Assembly: GCF_007004655.1 (NCBI RefSeq)
Contig: NZ_ML660088.1
Location: 326,840 to 390,839 of the forward strand
DNA: 64,000 nt
DNA from: Exilibacterium tricleocarpae
GTDB taxonomy: Bacteria; Pseudomonadota; Gammaproteobacteria; Pseudomonadales; Cellvibrionaceae
Direction of reading: 5' to 3'
Shown: piece by piece, positions 33,881 to 41,723 of the stretch
Position numbering within the stretch: position 1 is the stretch's first letter
Layout of the letters: the number at the start of each line of letters is the position of its first letter
Notes under the pieces: generated by a model
Told to the model about the DNA's origin: nothing
The model's input: the letters and a program-made list of their open reading frames with translations, nothing else
Databases searched by the model: none
Made by a program: the position numbers and the translations under genes

Positions 33881-35083
33881 CTACGCCCCCCGACTGGCCG
33901 GATAGTGATCCGGGTACTTGCGCAGGTGTTCACCGAGACTGTCGTACTGGGCCTGCAAATGGGCCGGCACCTGATCGTAGACGTCGGTAATCAGCTCTTC
34001 AAGGGCCGGCGGCGACAGTTTTTCCTGGCGCTTCAAGGTGTCCAGGACTTCTTTGCGGTAGGCCTCGAGGCTGCGGGTGTCTTCTTCCTCAGACCACCAC
34101 TGCTGCTTGATCAGCCAGTTTTTCATGCGCTCGATCGGGTCCTGCTCGCGCCACTTGTCCTCCTCTTCCCGACTGCGGTAGCCGCTGGGATCGTCGGAGG
34201 TGGAATGGGCCCCGAGCCGGTAGCTCATGGTTTCGATCAACACCGGCTCGTTGGTTTCTATGACAATTTTTCTCGCTTCCACCGTCGCCGCGTAGACCGC
34301 CAGCAGGTCGTTGCCGTCGACCCGGATACTCTGCATGCCGTAACCCACCCCCCGCGAGGCGATACCGTCGCCGGCGAACTGTTCCTCGGTGGGCGTGGAA
34401 ATCGCATAGCCGTTATTGCGGCATACGAAGATCACCGGCGCCTTTAACACCGCGGCCATATTCAGGCCGGCGTGAAAGTCGCCCTCCGATGCCGCGCCTT
34501 CGCCAAAGTAGCAGAGGGTGCAGGCCTGTTCACCGTCGAGTTTTTGCCCGTAGGCATAGCCGGCCGCCTGGGGGATTTGGGTCGCCAGCGGTGAGCTGAT
34601 GGTCATGTAGTTGAGTGCGCGGGTGCCGTAGTGAATGGGCATCTGCCGGCCCTTGCCCAGATCTTTTTCGTTGCTAAGCATCTGGTTCATAAACTGCTCG
34701 GTGGTAAAGCCGCGAAAGCGCAGGGCACCCTGCTCCCGGTACTGCCCCATAATCATATCCGCCGGCTCGCAGGCCGCGGCGGCGCCGATAACTGCCGCCT
34801 CTTCGCCGGTGCAGGTGAGGTAAAAGCTCAGTCGCCCCTGGCGCTGGGCGGCCACCATGCGTTCATCGAGCACGCGAATATAGATCATGGTCTGGTAAAT
34901 TTTGCGGGCCAACGCCTGCTCGAGCGCCGGTGGCGCCGCCCCCGCGTGCAGGGTGCCGTCGGCTTTGAGAATCTCCAGTGTCGGTATCGGTAGCTGCTTC
35001 GCGGCGATAAACCCGGGTTTGTGTACTTTGTTGTTATTCAGGTCGTTACTGATGTTGTTATTGATAGCGTTATTCGCGTTCAT
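33881..35083 (-). CDS. bkdA1: Branched-chain 2-oxoacid dehydrogenase E1 alpha subunit
   Basis: This thiamine diphosphate-dependent decarboxylase subunit has 400 residues. The thiamine-binding segment GEGAASEGDFHAGLNMAAVL, ending in CRNNGYAIS, is intact, as is the YRLGAHSTSDDPSGYR loop before the heterodimer region. The start ATG 35083 (GTG one codon earlier) follows GAGGCGAC. The N-terminus carries an unusual asparagine-rich stretch (NANNAINNNISNDLNNNK, residues 2-19) encoded by AAY-rich DNA, not part of the fold and probably disordered. First gene of the bkd operon, divergent from bkdR. Confidence 0.95.
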   Translation of the reverse strand: MNANNAINNNISNDLNNNKVHKPGFIAAKQLPIPTLEILKADGTLHAGAAPPALEQALARKIYQTMIYIRVLDERMVAAQRQGRLSFYLTCTGEEAAVIGAAAACEPADMIMGQYREQGALRFRGFTTEQFMNQMLSNEKDLGKGRQMPIHYGTRALNYMTISSPLATQIPQAAGYAYGQKLDGEQACTLCYFGEGAASEGDFHAGLNMAAVLKAPVIFVCRNNGYAISTPTEEQFAGDGIASRGVGYGMQSIRVDGNDLLAVYAATVEARKIVIETNEPVLIETMSYRLGAHSTSDDPSGYRSREEEDKWREQDPIERMKNWLIKQQWWSEEEDTRSLEAYRKEVLDTLKRQEKLSPPALEELITDVYDQVPAHLQAQYDSLGEHLRKYPDHYPASRGA

Positions 35084-35210
35084 CACGTCGCCTCTGCGCC
35101 AGCTCCGGCCCTTGTCACGGCCCTGTTTGGATTCGTCTGCGGTTACGGAAAATTAGCATAAGCGGCACCAAGAAATCCTACCAAACTGGCAGCGCCCAAA
35201 CAGCCAAAAC

Positions 35211-35225
35211 GAGCATTTATTGCTC
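35211..35225. promoter_or_regulatory. Lrp/AsnC-type operator between bkdA1 and bkdR
   Basis: GAGCATTTATTGCTC is a 15-bp palindrome with an AT-rich centre, close to the Lrp consensus YAGHAWATTWTDCTR. It lies in the AT-rich part of the 360-bp divergent gap (35084-35443) and is the best candidate for BkdR binding. No other site was recognised there. Confidence 0.5.
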
Positions 35226-35443
35226 TATGATAGAATTTATTAGCGATTTATTGTGTGTTTTCGAAAAAAGGACGAAATTACACCAATTTGTGACGGTTAC
35301 TTGGCACTACACTTTACAAGCGCAGACGAATTCGCCAATCTTGCGGCACAGGCGCCACCACAGACGGCTACCCCACGACAACTACACCACAACAACTACG
35401 CCACGGCCACCTGGCCACAGCGACCGGACCCCGGATAAGCCCT

Positions 35444-35929
35444 ATGACAGAATTCAAGCTGGATGCCATCGACCGCAAAATCCTGGAGATTCTGCAGGCC
35501 GATGCCGGCACTCCCAATATCGAGCTGGCCGAGCGGGTGGCGCTGTCGCCTTCACCCTGCTCGCGGCGGGTGAAAAACCTGGAGGACCAGGGCTATATCA
35601 GTCGCCGGGTCACGCTGCTGGACCCCGGCAAAGTGGGACTGCCGGTCAGTGTCTTTATCCAGGTGACTCTCAACCACCAGATCAAGAAGCAGCTCGAGGG
35701 CTTTGAGCGCGAGATCGCCAAGTGGCCGGAGGTCATGGAGTGTTACCTGATGGCGGGAGACGTGGATTACCTGATTCGCCTGGTGGTGCCGGACCTGCAC
35801 GCCTACCAGGAGTTCCTCGACCAGAAGCTGACCCAGCTGGAAGGCATTGACCATATCAAAAGCAGCTTTTCCCTAAAGCAGGTCAGGTACAAAACGGAGT
35901 TTCCACTGGACCATCTGGCACCGGACTAA
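35444..35929 (+). CDS. bkdR: Lrp/AsnC-family regulator BkdR
   Basis: The 161-residue regulator has an N-terminal winged helix (DAIDRKILEILQADAGTPNI then SPSPCSRRVKNLEDQGYI) and a C-terminal RAM ligand-binding domain (VMECYLMAGDVDYLIRLVVP, then IDHIKSSFSLKQVRYKTEFP). It matches the regulator that in Pseudomonas putida activates the divergent bkd operon in response to branched-chain amino acids. The divergent position and the Lrp-like operator support the same role here. Confidence 0.92.
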   Translation: MTEFKLDAIDRKILEILQADAGTPNIELAERVALSPSPCSRRVKNLEDQGYISRRVTLLDPGKVGLPVSVFIQVTLNHQIKKQLEGFEREIAKWPEVMECYLMAGDVDYLIRLVVPDLHAYQEFLDQKLTQLEGIDHIKSSFSLKQVRYKTEFPLDHLAPD

Positions 35930-35978
35930 CGGCTTATTAAATTACCCGCCAGTCCAGCACAGCCACTGTGGATCGACC

Positions 35979-35992
35979 TTGACGCACATCAA
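35979..35992 (+). promoter_or_regulatory. Anr/Fnr box upstream of the di-iron protein gene
   Basis: TTGACGCACATCAA matches the Fnr/Anr consensus TTGAT-N4-ATCAA at nine of ten defined positions and is a form common among Anr targets. Its centre (35985.5) predicts a start near 36027 for a -41.5 class II promoter, and TTAAAC at 36014-36019 is suitably placed as the -10 element. The coding start is at 36055. Confidence 0.75.
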
Positions 35993-36054
35993 CCTGCCGC
36001 CGCCGTTTTTCTTTTAAACTGTACGCCTTTAAAGATAAAAACGGTATAACGACA

Positions 36055-36852
36055 ATGGCAATCGGCGGCAGCTCGGCCCACGAGCTCTACAATAAAAATG
36101 GTCATGAATGTCTGGTGTTTACCAGCCTGGTGGAGGGACACGGCATACAGTCCAATCAGTTCCTGCTAATCGATGGCGACCACGCCGCGGTTATCGATCC
36201 CGGCGGCGACCTGACCTACACGGCACTGTCAATCGAACTCAGCAAACACATCGATATCAGCAGCCTCGACTATGTGTTTGCGAGTCACCAGGACCCGGAC
36301 ATTATCGCCTCGCTGCCGCGCTGGCTGATGCACACCCGCTGCCATGTGGTTACCTCGCGACTGTGGGGGCGCTTCCTGCCCCACCTGGCCTCCAGTTTCG
36401 TCACCAACAAATTTTCCAGCGATATGGAAGAGCGCATTATCGAGGTGCCCGATGAGGGGATGTCCATCGCTTTCGGCACCTCCACCATCAGGGCGGTGCC
36501 GGCGCACTTTCTGCACTCGGTGGGCAATTTCCATTTCTACGACCCGGTCAGCAAGATTCTGTTTTGCGGCGATATGGGGGCGTCGATGGTAGACGACCAC
36601 GCCGACGAGCCGGTGACCGATTTCGCCGCCCATATTCCCTATATGGAGGGCTTTCACAAGCGCTATATGGGCAGCAACAGGGCCTGCCGTCTGTGGGCCA
36701 ATATGGTCAGTAAAATGGACGTGGAAATGCTGGTGCCGCAACACGGAAAACCGTTTGTGGGCAAGCCGATGGTAGCAGAATTTTTAAAATGGATAGCCAG
36801 CCTGCAGTGCGGTATAGATTTGCTGTCGGAGAAGGACTTCAGCTTCCGCTAG
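36055..36852 (+). CDS. Oxygen-binding di-iron protein (ODP), metallo-beta-lactamase fold
   Basis: A 265-residue stand-alone relative of the flavodiiron (FprA) lactamase domain, without flavodoxin or rubredoxin modules. The di-iron ligands are recognisable: H78, D80 and D82 in SHQDPD, H154 in AHFLHS, D173 in FCGDMG and H230 in PQHGKP. The form H-x-D-x-D replaces the H-x-E-x-D-H of flavodiirons, as in ODP. Members such as the Treponema protein bind oxygen at the di-iron centre and are thought to sense it, in part with chemotaxis systems. The Anr/Fnr box just upstream fits a low-oxygen role. No chemotaxis gene is adjacent. Confidence 0.85.
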   Translation: MAIGGSSAHELYNKNGHECLVFTSLVEGHGIQSNQFLLIDGDHAAVIDPGGDLTYTALSIELSKHIDISSLDYVFASHQDPDIIASLPRWLMHTRCHVVTSRLWGRFLPHLASSFVTNKFSSDMEERIIEVPDEGMSIAFGTSTIRAVPAHFLHSVGNFHFYDPVSKILFCGDMGASMVDDHADEPVTDFAAHIPYMEGFHKRYMGSNRACRLWANMVSKMDVEMLVPQHGKPFVGKPMVAEFLKWIASLQCGIDLLSEKDFSFR

Positions 36853-36965
36853 CCTGGAGATTGCCGCGGTATCGGGCCGCCCGGGTGGCGCGAAGGTAAC
36901 GGGTCTAAAATGCCATTCAATCCACACTACAAACAACAAACACCAATTTTGGCGCGCACTAATTC

Positions 36966-36989
36966 AATCCCCGAGCCAGCTCGGGGATT
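36966..36989. repeat. Perfect hairpin in the ODP - leucine dehydrogenase gap
   Basis: AATCCCCGAG-CCAG-CTCGGGGATT forms a perfect 10-bp stem with a 4-nt loop between two convergent genes. There is no T-run on either side, so it is not a canonical intrinsic terminator, although the position between convergent genes would suit one. The rest of 36853-37150 shows nothing recognisable. Confidence 0.7.
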
Positions 36990-37150
36990 GCCGGGATGTC
37001 GGACTAACCCATTGCCTGTCATTGCGCGTTGAATTCGCACTTGTCGGTGCGGTGGGACGGGCGGACCAAAGTGGCCGCCGGCATAACCACAGCTAAAGCG
37101 GCGCGGGACCGCATGCCGGTGCAGTAACCGCGTTGACCGGCGGTCCCGGT

Positions 37151-38191
37151 TTAACGCAACCGGAACCGCTCCTCCGCCATCCGATCTGCCACGACACTGG
37201 TCGGTAATTGGTCCCGTTCGCTGCGCTGAAAAATTTCCAACAAGGTCTGTTCGATGGTTTCCACATGCGCCTTTAGCTGCTCTGCGGAACCGCCGTGGCG
37301 CTGGTAGTAGGCGTCCATAATGCCGCCGGCGTTGATCACATAGTCGGGCGCATAGAGTATTTCTTTTTGCCGCAGCATATCGCCATGTGCCTCACTGGCG
37401 AGCTGGTTATTGGCCGCCCCGGCAACGATCGGCGCCCGCAGCCGTTCGATGGTGGTATCGTTGATTACCGCCCCCAGGGCGCAGGGCGCAAACACATCGA
37501 CGTCGAGGTCCCACAGCCCCTCCTCGCTCACCGCCGTGGCACCCAGCTCGGTGACGGCTCTGTCGACATTTTGCGCAAAGATATCCGTTACATAAAGTTC
37601 GGCGCCGGCGTCGCGGAGGTGTTGCGCCAACCGGAAACCGACATTGCCGACCCCCTGCACCGCCACCTTGAGACCACTCAGGTCACTTTTGCCGAAGCGG
37701 TGTTCGACCGCCGCCTGTAAACCGACAAACACGCCGTAAGCGGTGGTCGGCGACGGGTCGCCGCCGTGCTCGCTGCCCTGTACCAGTCCGGAGATATGCG
37801 CGGTGCGTTCGGCTATCTTGGCGATATCGGCCACCTTGGTGCCGGAGTCCTCTGCCGTGATGTAGCGCCCGCCCAGGCTCTCGATAAAATCGCCCATGGC
37901 GTGCAGGAGGGCATCGGTTTTCCCGCTGCGCGGATCGCCGATAATCACCGCTTTGCCACCGCCGAGCTTGAGGTTGGCGATGGCGGATTTATAGGTCATA
38001 CCCCGCGACAGGCGCAGCACATCGCGCAGCGCTTCCTCGTCACTGGCATAAGGCCACATGCGACAGCCGCCCAGCGCCGGCCCAAGCTGGGTATTGTGGA
38101 TGGCTATAATGGCTTTCAAACCGCTGCTGCGGTCGTAGTGAAAGGCTACATGCTGGTGGTCGCGGTACTCGGGATGGGAGAAGACTGACAT
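37151..38191 (-). CDS. Leucine/valine dehydrogenase (Glu/Leu/Phe/Val family)
   Basis: This NAD-dependent enzyme deaminates branched-chain amino acids to the 2-oxoacids used by the nearby Bkd complex. The 346-residue protein has the family start [12 protein letters not shown], the catalytic-lysine segments [19 protein letters not shown], and the nucleotide loop [12 protein letters not shown]; the length matches leucine dehydrogenase. An AGAGGCCAGGCG sequence precedes ATG 38191. It converges with the ODP gene. Leucine versus valine preference cannot be read from sequence; phenylalanine dehydrogenase is a less likely alternative given the context. Confidence 0.9.
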   Translation of the reverse strand: MSVFSHPEYRDHQHVAFHYDRSSGLKAIIAIHNTQLGPALGGCRMWPYASDEEALRDVLRLSRGMTYKSAIANLKLGGGKAVIIGDPRSGKTDALLHAMGDFIESLGGRYITAEDSGTKVADIAKIAERTAHISGLVQGSEHGGDPSPTTAYGVFVGLQAAVEHRFGKSDLSGLKVAVQGVGNVGFRLAQHLRDAGAELYVTDIFAQNVDRAVTELGATAVSEEGLWDLDVDVFAPCALGAVINDTTIERLRAPIVAGAANNQLASEAHGDMLRQKEILYAPDYVINAGGIMDAYYQRHGGSAEQLKAHVETIEQTLLEIFQRSERDQLPTSVVADRMAEERFRLR

Positions 38192-38340
38192 CGCCTGGCC
38201 TCTGTCTTGTTATCGTAAGACCGATATTCTACTGCCGCTATCCCCATTAAAAATTGCAAATTACGACGCGGTTTGCGCCGGTCAGGCATTTTTTCACCAA
38301 TATTTCGCCTCAAAGTTACCAGTTATGCCAAGGACTCCAT

Positions 38341-38709
38341 TTACACAAGCAACGCCCGGCTATCGCTGAAAGCTATCGGCCGGATTTCAACTTTGCCGGC
38401 CTGGATATGGGGGATGCGCTCGGCATAGTCGATCGCCTGCTCCAGGGTATCGCACTGAAAGACGTAAAAGCCGGCCAGCACTTCTTTGGTCTCCGAGAAA
38501 GGACCATCGGTGACCGTCACCTTGCCGCCCTCCTTGTTGACGGTGATCGCGGTGGCCGAAGGCGTCAACTTGACTGCTGCGCCGAAAGTCCCCTGCTGTT
38601 TGGTGTGCTCCTGCAACGCGCCGTGCTTACCCAGCAGCGCTTCCTGCTCCGCGGCTGACAACGCCTCCCAAAGCCCCTCTGCCTGATATATCAATAGTGC
38701 GTAATGCAT
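38341..38709 (-). CDS. DGPF/YCII-domain protein (downstream partner of ECF42)
   Basis: A 122-residue protein with the YCII fold; the DGPF motif is present as DGPFSETKEVLAGFYVF and is followed by EIRPIA near the end. Proteins of this type accompany ECF42 sigma factors in many genomes and are the expected regulon members. Function is unknown. ATG 38709 follows GGGGAGAACC. It lies 98 bp downstream of the sigma factor gene on the same strand. Confidence 0.88.
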   Translation of the reverse strand: MHYALLIYQAEGLWEALSAAEQEALLGKHGALQEHTKQQGTFGAAVKLTPSATAITVNKEGGKVTVTDGPFSETKEVLAGFYVFQCDTLEQAIDYAERIPHIQAGKVEIRPIAFSDSRALLV

Positions 38710-38807
38710 GGTTCTCCCCCCGTGGTAGTTGATCTGTTAAAGGTGTCGATAAAATTAGTGTGGCGTTGAAACTCAGAGTATCACTGCAATTCCTGGTTGT
38801 AGCGGAA

Positions 38808-40067
38808 TCAAGACTGCCCCCCACGACCGGCGGCTTTGCGCAACTGCCGCTCGAGGTAATCCCTTTCAACCTGGTTGCTGGACAATTGAATGGCGCTTTT
38901 ATAGGCCTCGATGGCCGCTTCAGTAGCGCCGACCCGCTTCAACATATCCGCCCGCGCCGCGTGATAGGGCTGGTAGCGGTGCAGCTCTGTCTGCAATTGC
39001 TCCAGCGCCCGCAGTCCCGCCGCCGCACCGCGGTGAAACGAATGGGCCACCGCGGCGTTGAGTTTGATAACCGGCGACGGCTGCAACTCGTACAGCTTGT
39101 CGTAGAGCAAGGTAATCTCGTGCCAGTCGGTGTCGGCGAAGGCCGCCGCCCGGGCGTGGACGGCGCTGATGGCAGCCTGAATCTGGTAGGGACCGGGGCG
39201 GCGTAAAGACAGCGCCGTATCGAGGTAGGTGATACCGGCGCGAATCCGCCCCCGATCCCAGCGGTCGCGATCCTGTTGCTCCAGGGTCAGGTAGCCGCCG
39301 TGGCCGTCGACCCGGGCCTCGCGCCGGGAGTCGTGCAACAGCATCAGCGCCAGCAGGCCGGCCGCTTCCGGCTCGCCCTGTAACAGCCGGGTCAGCAGTT
39401 GCCCCAGTCGTATCGCCTCACCACACAGTTCCTCCCGGGTCAGGCTGCCGCCTTGGGTCGCGGTATAACCCTCGTTGAAAATCAGGTAGATAACCGCCAG
39501 CACCGAACTCAGGCGTTCCTGCCACTGATCCGGGTCCGGTACCTTGTAGGGAATATTGGCGGCTTTGATTTTGCGTTTGGCCCGCACCAGGCGCTGAGCC
39601 AGGGTGGTCTCCGGCAACAGGAACGCCCGCGCTATCTCGGTGGTGGTCAATCCGCCCAGGGTTCTCAGGGTCAGTGCCACCCGCGCCTGTTCGCCCAGCG
39701 CCGGGTGACAGCAGGTAAACACCAGTTTCAGCCGCTCGTCGGGGAAGGTATCGTCGGTAGTCATTTCCCCCTCCTGCCGCTCGAGTTCCAGCAGCACCTC
39801 CAACTCGGCAGCTTTGGCGGCAAAGTTGCGCCGCCGGCGGATACGGTCGATGGCCTTGCGCCGCGCCGTTTGCAGCAGCCAGGCGCGGGGGGATGCCGGC
39901 ACCCCCTCCCCGGGCCAGTGTTCGAGCGCGGCGACCAGCGCCTCCTGCAGGACCTCCTCGGCGAGATCGAAGTCATTGAGGTACTTCACCAGACTCGCGT
40001 AGAGGCGGCCCCATTCGTGCTTTACGGTCTGTGCGATAACGGCTTGTGCCGGGTCCACTATAACCAC
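38808..40067 (-). CDS. ECF42-type RNA polymerase sigma factor with C-terminal TPR-like extension
   Basis: The 419-residue protein has sigma region 2 at about residues 15-75 (LNDFDLAEEVLQEALVAALE, then RAWLLQTARRKAIDRIRRRR) and region 4 at about 120-175 (TLRTLGGLTTTEIARAFLLP). A C-terminal extension of about 240 residues starts with the hallmark VIYLIFNEGYTATQGG and continues with TPR-like helices. The extension is needed for activity in characterised ECF42 factors, and no anti-sigma gene is expected or seen. It begins with GTG 40067 or possibly GTG 40058. It is flanked on both sides by DGPF proteins, as in other ECF42 loci. The inducing signal is unknown. Confidence 0.93.
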   Translation of the reverse strand: MVIVDPAQAVIAQTVKHEWGRLYASLVKYLNDFDLAEEVLQEALVAALEHWPGEGVPASPRAWLLQTARRKAIDRIRRRRNFAAKAAELEVLLELERQEGEMTTDDTFPDERLKLVFTCCHPALGEQARVALTLRTLGGLTTTEIARAFLLPETTLAQRLVRAKRKIKAANIPYKVPDPDQWQERLSSVLAVIYLIFNEGYTATQGGSLTREELCGEAIRLGQLLTRLLQGEPEAAGLLALMLLHDSRREARVDGHGGYLTLEQQDRDRWDRGRIRAGITYLDTALSLRRPGPYQIQAAISAVHARAAAFADTDWHEITLLYDKLYELQPSPVIKLNAAVAHSFHRGAAAGLRALEQLQTELHRYQPYHAARADMLKRVGATEAAIEAYKSAIQLSSNQVERDYLERQLRKAAGRGGQS

Positions 40068-40103
40068 CCCGCCGCCGGCGCCAACCCTCTGTGTGGCCGG
40101 CGC

Positions 40104-40454
40104 CTAGTCAAATACCATAACCGGCCTGATCTCGATCGAGCCCAACTCGGCGGCGGGAATTTTGGCGGCATATTCAATGGCTTGGTCCAGGTCCTTACAA
40201 TCCAGCAGATAATACCCCCCCAGTACCTCCTTGGTTTCGGCAAAGGGCCCGTCGGTGGTGTCCACCTCGTTTTTTCGCACCCGGACCGTGGTTGCGGTGT
40301 TTACCTTCTCCAGGGCATCGCCGGCTACGAACAATCCCTTGTCTTTAACCTCCTGGGTAAATTCCATGTAACGCTGCATATAGGTGCCGAATTCCGCGGT
40401 GCCCGGGGCCGGCTCAGTGGTATCGTCGGTATAGATTAATAGCATATATTGCAT
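40104..40454 (-). CDS. DGPF/YCII-domain protein (upstream partner of ECF42)
   Basis: A 116-residue YCII-fold protein with DGPFAETKEVLGGYYLL and the C-terminal EIRPVMVFD. It is a distinct paralogue of the downstream DGPF protein. A good ribosome site (AGGAGA) precedes ATG 40454. The sigma factor gene starts 36 bp after its stop, so the three genes probably form one operon with the promoter upstream of 40454. Confidence 0.9.
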   Translation of the reverse strand: MQYMLLIYTDDTTEPAPGTAEFGTYMQRYMEFTQEVKDKGLFVAGDALEKVNTATTVRVRKNEVDTTDGPFAETKEVLGGYYLLDCKDLDQAIEYAAKIPAAELGSIEIRPVMVFD

Positions 40455-40587
40455 AACGCATCTCCTAATGTAGTCGTGCCGAAATAACAGTGGTTTCGGT
40501 GCCTGCTTATCCAGACTCCACTATAGAGACGATCGGGGGATTGGCAAATCGACAACCGGCAAAAAATACCGGGGGCAGGCCGGCCCG

Positions 40588-41697
40588 CTAGGCCAGCCTG
40601 CGTTTGAGACCGCGCTCCCGGCGGGCCAGTGAGCGGCGCGAGCGACGTCGATACCAGACGCTGATACCGGTTATCGCCAGCACCAGCGGTGCGAGCCCGG
40701 CCAGGCACCAGAGAATACGGGTGAACAGGCCGCCGAAGGTGCCGAAGTGCAAGTGCCGGAAGCTATCCACGGTCTTGGTCCAGAGACCGGCGTCGCGGAT
40801 ATCTGCCGCGCTCAACAACTCGCCCTTGAACGGGCTGAAGGTCACATAACTGGCATACTGACTCAACAAAATATTGCCGGTGGGAACCTGGCCGAAGAAG
40901 GTCATAGGGCCATCAGGCTCGTGGGGAAAGGAAATGTAGCGCGGTACAAAGCCATCAATCCGCGCTGCCGCGCGCGCGCTCAGCGTCTCCAGCGACACTG
41001 TATCGCTGTACATACGCTCCGCCATAACGAAGGATGCGTGGGCGGCGGTATGCTCGAACTCTTCGTGCACAAAATGGACAATGTTCCAGTAAGCACCGGT
41101 GATACCCACCAGCAAAAACACCGGTGTGAACACAACCCCGACCATCTTGTGCAGATCGGTAAAAAAGACCGTCATGCGACTGTTCCAGCGCAGTGTGAAA
41201 AAACGTTTCCAGAACTTGCGGTAAATAACCAGGCCGCTGATCCCGAGCAGGCACAGCACCGTGGAGACCAGGCTGGCCAGCAGCAGCCCGGCGTGATCCA
41301 GCAATAGCGTAGCGTGCAGGTCGAGCAGCCAGTCGGTCAGGTAGTGGCCCAGGGGATAGGCATCGGCGAGAACAGCACCCGAGTAAGGGTTCAGAAACGT
41401 ATACGACCACGCCTGGCTGCCGCGCGCCATCAAAAACACTACATCGGCGCGCTGCGGGTCGGCGAACAGCGTCCAGCCCACGACTTCATAACGGTCGAAG
41501 CGCGCATTGACTGCCTCCAGCAGGTTATCCAGACTGCGCCGCTCGCCGGCGGCATCCACCGCCACCCGGTCCGCGATCAACAGCGCGTCGATTTCGTGTT
41601 TGAACACCAGCAGACTGCCGGTCAGGCAGATCAGCAACAGCGGCACCGCCAGCACCAGCGCCAGCCAGGTATGCACTTTGACAAGTGTTTTATTCAT
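40588..41697 (-). CDS. PepSY-associated transmembrane protein (siderophore-linked)
   Basis: A 369-residue inner-membrane protein with about four transmembrane helices: VHTWLALVLAVPLLLICLTG near the N-terminus, two in the middle (around LLLASLVSTVLCLLGISGLV and MVGVVFTPVFLLVGITGAYW) and one near the end. The PepSY_TM layout places periplasmic loops between them. Relatives such as PiuB/FoxB-type proteins are found next to TonB receptors and are proposed to help reduce or release iron from ferrisiderophores in the periplasm. It follows the TonB receptor gene after 26 bp and is very probably cotranscribed. The Arg-rich tail (RRRSRRSLARRERGLKRRLA) should face the cytoplasm. Confidence 0.85.
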   Translation of the reverse strand: MNKTLVKVHTWLALVLAVPLLLICLTGSLLVFKHEIDALLIADRVAVDAAGERRSLDNLLEAVNARFDRYEVVGWTLFADPQRADVVFLMARGSQAWSYTFLNPYSGAVLADAYPLGHYLTDWLLDLHATLLLDHAGLLLASLVSTVLCLLGISGLVIYRKFWKRFFTLRWNSRMTVFFTDLHKMVGVVFTPVFLLVGITGAYWNIVHFVHEEFEHTAAHASFVMAERMYSDTVSLETLSARAAARIDGFVPRYISFPHEPDGPMTFFGQVPTGNILLSQYASYVTFSPFKGELLSAADIRDAGLWTKTVDSFRHLHFGTFGGLFTRILWCLAGLAPLVLAITGISVWYRRRSRRSLARRERGLKRRLA

Positions 41698-41723
41698 CGG
41701 TTAAACCAGCGCTAACGCAAACA

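Noticed and set aside
36966-36989. Intrinsic terminator between ODP and leucine dehydrogenase genes
   Set aside because: The stem is perfect but no T-run follows on either strand, so it is listed as a hairpin only.
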